From positions 1 to 5,835 of the forward strand of contig DRLF01000206.1 of the NCBI GenBank assembly GCA_011051425.1: a DNA stretch of 5,835 nucleotides. Direction: 5' to 3'. This document shows, in pieces, positions 1 to 3,736 of the stretch; within the stretch, counting starts at the first letter, position 1, and each line of letters opens with the position of its first letter. Made by a program: the position numbers and the translations under genes. Under the pieces are notes generated by a model. That model was not told the DNA's origin. It saw nothing but the letters and a program-made list of their open reading frames with translations, and ran no database searches. The stretch is from Thiolapillus brandeum (GTDB taxonomy: Bacteria; Pseudomonadota; Gammaproteobacteria; Chromatiales; Chromatiaceae).

Positions 1-1
1 G

Positions 2-685
2 CTGGTATTGCAGAACAACGGCTGTGATGATCTGGAGCTGTTCAACAATGGCAGCTTTACATTCGATACGCTGCTGCCCAATGGCGCTGGCTACGATGTA
101 AGCGTATCCCGGCAGCCGCAATCGCCCTTACAGGAATGCACCGTCAGTAACGGTAGCGGGATCATTGCGGGCACTGATGTGGACGATGTGTTGGTGAACT
201 GCGAGCGGGTCGAATACCAGCTGAAAGTAACCACGCTGGGAAAAGGAGACGTGGATATTCAGCCCGGCAATCTTCATTGTGGTGGTGACGCCGTCTGCAT
301 CAACAGCTTCTTCCCCGGTGCCGATGTGACCCTGACCGCAGACTACGACAGTTCCTGGGAGGAAGGCGGCCTCGACTGGAGTGGCAGTTGCACGGGCAGC
401 GACAGGATTTGCAACCTCACCATGGATGCGAACAAGGAGACAACGGTGCAGTTCCGTTGCCTGCTGGACCGTGTTCAGACAGTGGCAGGCGCACCTGTGG
501 ACAGCGAGCAGACATGGCACTGCCGCAACCTGGAGGCTGTAGGCAGTCCTCCCGGGGGCGGCCGTTTCGAGATTGCCGGTCCCAACGGGGAGGCGGTATT
601 CTACGCAGATCAGGGCATCCGCCTGGGACCGGGTTTCAGGGTTGGCGCAGGTGGCCGGTTCCGTGCGCTGATAACGCCGCCCTGA
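2..685 (+). CDS. Surface/secreted repeat protein, 3' portion (5' end outside window)
   Basis: The frame is open from the window edge (CTG GTA TTG...) to a TGA at 683-685, so this is the last 227 residues of a longer protein; the TTG at 8 is not a credible start because it lies inside a conserved repeat. Three modules are visible. Residues 1-66 form a Gly/Asn-rich beta module (LQNNG..., GSFTF, C-T-V-S-N-G-S-G, ending V-N-C) of a kind usually found in tandem, so more copies may lie upstream. Residues about 70-151 match the divergent InlB B-repeat pattern: G-x-G-x-V, HCGG..C, DVTLTA, L-D-W-S-G-S-C, C-x-L-T-M-D, then a closing strand and Cys. Residues about 155-225 resemble the C-terminal beta-stack ('coat-hanger') module: IRLGPGF, then FRVGAGGRF. 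Six or more cysteines fit disulphide bonding outside the cytoplasm. Family knowledge suggests an extracellular or cell-surface protein, perhaps adhesive. The specific role is unknown and no enzyme motif is visible. Confidence 0.85.
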   Translation: MVLQNNGCDDLELFNNGSFTFDTLLPNGAGYDVSVSRQPQSPLQECTVSNGSGIIAGTDVDDVLVNCERVEYQLKVTTLGKGDVDIQPGNLHCGGDAVCINSFFPGADVTLTADYDSSWEEGGLDWSGSCTGSDRICNLTMDANKETTVQFRCLLDRVQTVAGAPVDSEQTWHCRNLEAVGSPPGGGRFEIAGPNGEAVFYADQGIRLGPGFRVGAGGRFRALITPP

Positions 686-720
686 TGTGTTGCTGATGCA
701 CAGGGTCGTGCCCAGGTGTC

Positions 721-744
721 AAAAGCCCGTTGCTGGGGACGGGT
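721..744 (-). terminator. Possible rho-independent terminator of the minus-strand small gene
   Basis: Read on the minus strand, CCCGT (743-739) pairs with ACGGG (730-726) around an 8-nt loop, with one extra wobble pair outside. The stem is followed at once by CTTTTG (725-720). It lies about 20 nt downstream of the stop of the 763-1041 gene. The stem is short and the U-run has only four bases, so it is a modest candidate. On the plus strand the same hairpin has no T-run, so it would not serve the gene ending at 685. Confidence 0.45.
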
Positions 745-762
745 GGCCGTATACACTGCCTG

Positions 763-1041
763 TCAGCCGTCTGCTGGAGCAAGTCCAGCGGATTGGGCTT
801 GGGAAAGTATGTCATCGAACAGAGCCTGCAGTTCTTCGGGCTGTTTTCTCGGCAGGCTGCGCCCAAAATCGCGGATGCTGTTCGACAGGGCCAGGTCGCC
901 AAGCTGGCGCGCGACGATGGGATAGAGCTGCATGCACAGTTTGTCCAGCTCCAGGGCCGCCATGATTCCCGGCGAGGTCAGATAGTCCCGCGACTGCTTG
1001 ATAAAATCCCCGAACAATGTCTGAGCGTTTTCATTCAGCAT
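763..1041 (-). CDS. Small all-helical protein of unknown function (92 aa)
   Basis: I do not recognise the family. The ATG at 1041 is preceded by a good Shine-Dalgarno (GGGAG at 1053-1049, 7 nt from the start), and the TGA is at 765-763. The product appears wholly alpha-helical and soluble: no signal peptide, no membrane segment, and amphipathic stretches such as LFGDFIKQSRDYL and LQALFDDILSQAQ. The two cysteine- and methionine-containing central helices (ALELDKLCMQLYPIV) could be a dimer interface. The gene is divergent from the small plus-strand genes starting at 1153 and converges with the surface-protein gene ending at 685. A palindrome at 1056-1075 lies immediately upstream and could regulate it. 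The opposite strand carries several overlapping frames, but none has an SD or family pattern, so this strand is preferred. A small regulator or adaptor is possible, but no DNA-binding motif is evident. Confidence 0.7.
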   Translation of the reverse strand: MLNENAQTLFGDFIKQSRDYLTSPGIMAALELDKLCMQLYPIVARQLGDLALSNSIRDFGRSLPRKQPEELQALFDDILSQAQSAGLAPADG

Positions 1042-1055
1042 GGTTTTTCTCCCTG

Positions 1056-1075
1056 CCTATGATATGGATCATCGG
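1056..1075. promoter_or_regulatory. 20-bp imperfect palindrome, candidate operator
   Basis: CCTATGAT (1056-1063) and ATCATCGG (1068-1075) are complementary at 7 of 8 positions around a 4-bp ATGG centre. It begins 15 bp upstream of the minus-strand start at 1041 and overlaps a TATCAT (-10-like, 1064-1059 on the minus strand). The size and symmetry suit a dimeric repressor. No cognate regulator can be named from the window. Confidence 0.4.
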
Positions 1076-1076
1076 T

Positions 1077-1105
1077 TTCCCATCTCACTGAGGGTGGGAT
1101 ATATT
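1077..1105 (+). promoter_or_regulatory. Candidate sigma70-type promoter for the 1153-1738 small-gene cluster
   Basis: A TTCCCA box at 1077-1082 (4 of 6 to the -35 consensus) is separated by exactly 17 bp from TATATT at 1100-1105 (5 of 6 to the -10 consensus). Initiation would be near 1112, about 40 nt upstream of the ATG at 1153. The spacer is taken up by a dyad (TCCCATCT 1078-1085 with GGGTGGGA 1092-1099, six Watson-Crick and two wobble pairs, 6-nt loop), which could be a second operator or a cruciform. Prediction rests on consensus matching alone. Confidence 0.4.
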
Positions 1106-1140
1106 AAGAAGATCGTACAAAAGCTTCAACCGGAACACAC

Positions 1141-1148
1141 AAGGAGGG
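1141..1148 (+). promoter_or_regulatory. Strong Shine-Dalgarno (AAGGAGGG) before the ATG at 1153
   Basis: This is the best ribosome-binding site in the window, close to a full anti-SD complement, 4 nt before ATG 1153. It strongly implies that translation starts here, although the frame it opens has only 36 codons. Confidence 0.65.
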
Positions 1149-1152
1149 CTGC

Positions 1153-1263
1153 ATGTTTCACTCAGTACTGATACTTTCCCTGGCCCTGCCGGCCTTCTCA
1201 TTCTGGATAGACACGATGTGCCATCCCAAGCTTCAAGAACTACCGTCTATTGGAGCTTCATGA
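1153..1263 (+). CDS. Short hydrophobic ORF (36 aa), possibly the 5' piece of a broken gene
   Basis: ATG 1153 follows the AAGGAGGG site; the frame ends at TGA 1261-1263. Residues about 4-18 (VLILSLALPAFSFWI) are strongly hydrophobic and could be a short membrane segment or an uncleaved signal, though the usual basic N-terminal residues are missing. Codons are GC-ending up to about 1227 and then turn AT-ending (CTT CAA GAA CTA ... GGA GCT TCA), which is unlike real coding sequence around it. This suggests that the true frame leaves this one near 1227. Its stop overlaps the ATG of the next small frame (ATGA). It may be a genuine small membrane peptide, or the beginning of a gene split by indels. 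No family recognised. Confidence 0.4.
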   Translation: MFHSVLILSLALPAFSFWIDTMCHPKLQELPSIGAS

Positions 1264-1379
1264 ACAGGCACCTGGACAACATCGATCTGCCCGCTTTCCT
1301 GCAGGAATACGAGGATCGGGAATTTACTGATCGCCTGATCAGAACCGCTATGGACAGCGGCTGTGAAAAATACCTGTAA
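1260..1379 (+). CDS. Short acidic ORF (39 aa), possibly the 3' piece of a broken gene
   Basis: ATG 1260 overlaps the previous stop in an ATGA arrangement typical of translational coupling, and has its own GGAG at 1252-1255, 4 nt upstream; the stop is TAA 1377-1379. The peptide is acidic and helix-prone (LPAFLQEYEDREFTDRLI) with one Cys near the end. Codon third positions are mostly G/C, unlike the last codons of the preceding frame, which supports real coding. The frame stays open upstream without a stop to at least 1140, so the coding region may be longer or joined to 1153-1227 by frameshifts. The coiled-coil gene begins 29 nt downstream, so co-transcription is likely. Unknown family. Confidence 0.42.
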   Translation: MNRHLDNIDLPAFLQEYEDREFTDRLIRTAMDSGCEKYL

Positions 1380-1408
1380 GACATCCTTTCCACACCAGGC
1401 AGGCCAAA

Positions 1409-1738
1409 ATGAAAAAGGAAGATGACAACCAGAAACTGATCAGGGATGCCACGCTGCTGCAACTGCAGAAAAGCAATGCCCTGGAGCAACAGCTCAAGGC
1501 CATTCGCCACAACACGGAGCAAACGGAGATCCGCCTGCTGGAACTGCAGAAGGAAATGAAGAAAGCGCGGCGCAGTATACGCATCTTCTGGCTGGCAGAG
1601 CTGTTTGGGCCGATCCTGGCCATTGCCCTGATTCTGGGCGGCGCCTGGTATGCAGTACGATACGCTGAAGAACACTACCTGGGTGGCGAGTCCATCATCG
1701 ACAAGTTCCTGCCCAGGGAGACGGCTTCCTCACCCTGA
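1409..1738 (+). CDS. Coiled-coil protein with one membrane segment (109 aa), unknown function
   Basis: The ATG at 1409 has a modest SD (AGG 1401-1403, 5-nt spacing); TGA is at 1736-1738. Residues about 8-55 are rich in Leu, Gln, Glu and Lys with heptad-like hydrophobic spacing (LLQLQKSNALEQQLKAI, IRLLELQKEM), so a coiled coil is likely. A basic patch, KKARRSIR (51-58), precedes one membrane helix at about 59-83 (IFWLAELFGPILAIALILGG), which carries an internal Glu64 and a Gly67-Pro68 kink. The positive-inside rule puts the coiled coil in the cytoplasm and the last 26 residues (EEHYLGG..., acidic) in the periplasm. No signal peptide or enzyme motif is seen. It probably shares a transcript with the two small frames at 1153-1379. 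A membrane-anchored oligomeric scaffold is a plausible guess, but the family is not recognised. Confidence 0.72.
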   Translation: MKKEDDNQKLIRDATLLQLQKSNALEQQLKAIRHNTEQTEIRLLELQKEMKKARRSIRIFWLAELFGPILAIALILGGAWYAVRYAEEHYLGGESIIDKFLPRETASSP

Positions 1739-1770
1739 TGAGAAGCCCGGCTTCAGGGGGCGCAGGGTGA
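1730..1770. terminator. Nested inverted repeats between convergent genes, possible bidirectional terminator
   Basis: TCACCCTG (1730-1737) and CAGGGTGA (1763-1770) form a perfect 8-bp inverted repeat. Inside it, GAAGC (1742-1746) and GCTTC (1750-1754) form a 5-bp stem with a 3-nt loop. The outer arms are the final codons of the two converging genes, so both proteins have Ser-Pro at or near the C-terminus. Downstream of the plus-strand stem is TTTGCTGTT, a poor U-tract, and there is none on the other side. Termination is therefore plausible but not certain. Confidence 0.35.
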
Positions 1771-3666
1771 TTTGCTGTTGATGATCAGTCTGCCGCCTTT
1801 TTCAACCCGGAACGGGGCGGCCACACTGCCATCAAGTTTCACCCGTGGGGCCAGAATGGAGAGGAGGCCTCCGTTCCTGATCGTGGTGCCAGGTGGGCTT
1901 GCATCGTTATGTGCTGTATTCGGGGTCTGGCAGACTACCTGGTCGTTTATGTCGCCAATGCCGATCAGACCCGTGTCCGCGGCACAGTGGCTGCTGGCGA
2001 CCGTAAGTGGTTCGACGTCGATGTCATTGGGAATCCCGTCCATGTCGATGTCGCCGCAGCCTTTATCTGCTTTTTCGTGCAGCGTGGTCAAGCTGGCGCC
2101 AAAAAGGTCAGCGACTTCTGCAGTGATACCGGCGACATCGTCAGGTGTGATGGGTTGGTAAAAGGGGAATCTTCCCGTTCCTGGAGGGCTTATTCCGCTG
2201 TTGCGCAAAAAGATCACTTCCCCGGCGCCACTCTGCCCGCTTACAGTGGTGCCTGGAGCCCCCACCACCACATCGATGTTCTGGTCTGAATCGAACTGGC
2301 CCGTTGCAATGGCTTTCCCCAGCAGCTGTTCGGCGGAGGTGCCCTGGGTGAGGAGCTCGCTGCGGCGGCCATCGAGAAAGCCGTTCCTGGCGCCATACAT
2401 TATGAAGACGGCGCCGGAATTATCCATGCCGGAATGAGTGTCGTAAGGCGCGGCCACGAGAAGGTCGTCGCTGCCGTCTGCATCGAGGTCCGCAGCCGCC
2501 AGAGTTAAACCGAACCAGTCATCCTCCTGGGATGCAGACAGAGGATTGCCTTCAGCGTCCAGAAGCCTTTCCTGCCAGAAAGCCTGGCTGTTGGCCGTTG
2601 TCAGTTGCCAGCTTTGGCCGCCGTCCGTGCTGTTGCAGTACAGAATGTTGACCGCCCCGGCGCCATGTACGGATTCGATGTCCTCGTCGGGTGTGCCGAT
2701 GGCCAGGTCGTCACAGCCGTCACCGTTGAAATCGCCACTGCTCAGTTCCCTGCCGAAATGATCGTTGGCTTCAGTGAATCCCGCGCCAGTAAGGCTCTGG
2801 TGCCATTTCTGTCCCGTGCTGGTCAGCAATCCGCTGGCGGAACCATAGAGTATGGCCACGGCGCCACCACCGTTGACGTTTCCAATGTCGGCGCCTTCAA
2901 AGGGGGCGCCAATGGCGAGGTCGGCATAGCCATCCTTGTTGAAGTCGCCGCTGCTCAAGGCATTACCGAAAAAATCATAAGACTGCGGCTGGAAGCCGAT
3001 GTCGCCCAGATTGGCCTGGGAGATGACCTGAGCATGGGTGCCGCTGATTACCGGCATGGCGCCATAGAGAATGATCACCACTCCAGCTGAGACATGGTCC
3101 GTGCCAGCGATACTGATATCTTCGTGAGGGGTACCGATGGCCAGGTCATCGAGACCGTCGCCATTGTAATCGCCCACGCTCAGGACCTCTCCAAACTCGT
3201 CTCCTGCTTCCGCTGCCGCGCCATTGATATCGCGTTGCGTCCAGAATTGATGTGCTTCGGTGGTGAGTCCGTTCACCGTGCCATAGATGATGTTCACGGC
3301 CCCAGCATCTTCGATGGTTTCGAGGCCATCATAGGATTCCCAGTCTTCACGGGGAATGCCGATGGCGACATCCGCATAGCCATCACCGTTGAAATCTCCC
3401 GACGCCACCGCGTCAGCGAAAGAATCGCCGCTTTCAGTGCCGTCTTCCAGTACATCCTGGGTCCAGAGGCTGGCGTTCTCCGGTTTCAGGCCGCTGCCAT
3501 CATCGTTGGGTAACACGCTGAATGCGCCTGCGTCTGCGATATCATGTACATCCTCCCCGGGCGCGCCGACGAGCAGGGCATCGTATCCTGAAGCCGTGGC
3601 CGAAAACAGCAGGGCCATTGCCAGGCACAGGCAGAAAAATGTTGGAAAGGAAAAGGGTATCTTCAT
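1753..3666 (-). CDS. Secreted FG-GAP repeat (integrin-alpha-like) beta-propeller protein, 637 aa
   Basis: A Sec signal peptide is clear: Lys2, hydrophobic core about 8-22, and a likely cleavage after the A-T-A at 23-25. The mature protein is a chain of FG-GAP repeats. Calcium loops of the form D-x-N/D-x-D-G-x-x-D start at D91, D166, D241, D312 and D393, each followed by a D-L-A-I-G-x-P-like strand; a sixth, at Q457, is degenerate. The first half-repeat at the N-terminus (ALLVGAPGED, 30-39) pairs logically with a last half-repeat (DLFGASLTTL, 520-529), giving a seven-bladed propeller closed by strands from both ends. A thrombospondin-type-3-like calcium motif (D539-x-D-x-D-G-I-P-N-D548) follows, then a C-terminal beta module with F-R-V-E-K-G-G-R. 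The four cysteines at 537, 561, 579 and 635 may form disulphides. Such proteins are usually extracellular or periplasmic and bind calcium and ligands; the ligand here is unknown. The ATG at 3666 lacks a strong SD (GGA then eight A). The gene is divergent from tmcA. Confidence 0.93.
   Translation of the reverse strand: MKIPFSFPTFFCLCLAMALLFSATASGYDALLVGAPGEDVHDIADAGAFSVLPNDDGSGLKPENASLWTQDVLEDGTESGDSFADAVASGDFNGDGYADVAIGIPREDWESYDGLETIEDAGAVNIIYGTVNGLTTEAHQFWTQRDINGAAAEAGDEFGEVLSVGDYNGDGLDDLAIGTPHEDISIAGTDHVSAGVVIILYGAMPVISGTHAQVISQANLGDIGFQPQSYDFFGNALSSGDFNKDGYADLAIGAPFEGADIGNVNGGGAVAILYGSASGLLTSTGQKWHQSLTGAGFTEANDHFGRELSSGDFNGDGCDDLAIGTPDEDIESVHGAGAVNILYCNSTDGGQSWQLTTANSQAFWQERLLDAEGNPLSASQEDDWFGLTLAAADLDADGSDDLLVAAPYDTHSGMDNSGAVFIMYGARNGFLDGRRSELLTQGTSAEQLLGKAIATGQFDSDQNIDVVVGAPGTTVSGQSGAGEVIFLRNSGISPPGTGRFPFYQPITPDDVAGITAEVADLFGASLTTLHEKADKGCGDIDMDGIPNDIDVEPLTVASSHCAADTGLIGIGDINDQVVCQTPNTAHNDASPPGTTIRNGGLLSILAPRVKLDGSVAAPFRVEKGGRLIINSKSPCAP
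1850..3420 (-). repeat. Protein-coding FG-GAP repeat array visible at DNA level
   Basis: The calcium-loop segment recurs in the DNA, for example near 2720, 2935, 3160 and 3385 (plus-strand consensus resembling CCGTTGAAATCGCC). From the protein, the loops are 75, 75, 71, 81 and 64 residues apart, i.e. about 190-245 bp. The copies have diverged at third codon positions and in loop lengths, so this is an old protein repeat and not a recent tandem duplication. Array limits are approximate. Confidence 0.7.
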
Positions 3667-3680
3667 TGTTTTTTTTCCAT
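3663..3680 (-). other. Five-codon leader ORF overlapping the FG-GAP gene start
   Basis: On the minus strand an ATG at 3680 opens the frame ATG GAA AAA AAA CAA TGA (M-E-K-K-Q), whose stop overlaps the FG-GAP start as ATGA (3666-3663). It contains a run of eight A (3676-3669), directly upstream of the start codon. No SD precedes it. It may be chance, or a small coupling or slippage element. Confidence 0.25.
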
Positions 3681-3688
3681 TGCAGCGG

Positions 3689-3717
3689 GTAGAGTAATAA
3701 CTTCTCTACTCTATTAC
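3689..3717. promoter_or_regulatory. Overlapping AT-rich dyads in the divergent FG-GAP/tmcA intergenic region
   Basis: In the 70-bp gap between two divergent genes, TAGAGTA (3690-3696) pairs with TACTCTA (3707-3713), and GTAATA (3694-3699) pairs with TATTAC (3712-3717); GTAGAG (3689-3694) also pairs with CTCTAC (3704-3709). The AT-rich patch is where both promoters must lie. I could not fix convincing -35/-10 pairs on either strand. It may be a shared operator or simply promoter DNA. Confidence 0.35.
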
Positions 3718-3726
3718 ATCAGTGCC

Positions 3727-3734
3727 AGGAGAGG
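3727..3734 (+). promoter_or_regulatory. Shine-Dalgarno AGGAGAGG deciding the tmcA start
   Basis: AGGAG (3727-3731) lies 5 nt before ATG 3737. A GTG at 3722, in the same frame, would add five residues but has no SD upstream, and the SD itself would then be inside the coding region. ATG 3737 is therefore the preferred start. Confidence 0.7.
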
Positions 3735-3736
3735 TA

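Noticed and set aside
128..520. Minus-strand frame of 130 codons opposite the surface-protein gene
   Set aside because: The plus strand shows clear InlB-type and beta-stack patterns; the antisense product shows none.
1153..1379. Toxin-antitoxin pair formed by the hydrophobic and acidic small frames
   Set aside because: Small size and hydrophobic/acidic pairing alone are not evidence; there is no recognised toxin or antitoxin motif and the frames may be one broken gene.
1247..1675. A 142-codon minus-strand frame opposite the coiled-coil gene
   Set aside because: No SD, and a Phe/Leu/Cys/Ser-rich product typical of the reverse of Glu/Lys/Gln codons. The plus-strand product has coherent coiled-coil and membrane architecture.
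2605..3513. Two long plus-strand frames (2605-3090 and 3094-3513) opposite the FG-GAP gene
   Set aside because: They are antisense shadows of the FG-GAP repeats, and their internal similarity simply mirrors the repeated coding sequence.
3722..3736. GTG at 3722 as the tmcA start
   Set aside because: No SD precedes it, whereas AGGAG lies 5 nt before ATG 3737.
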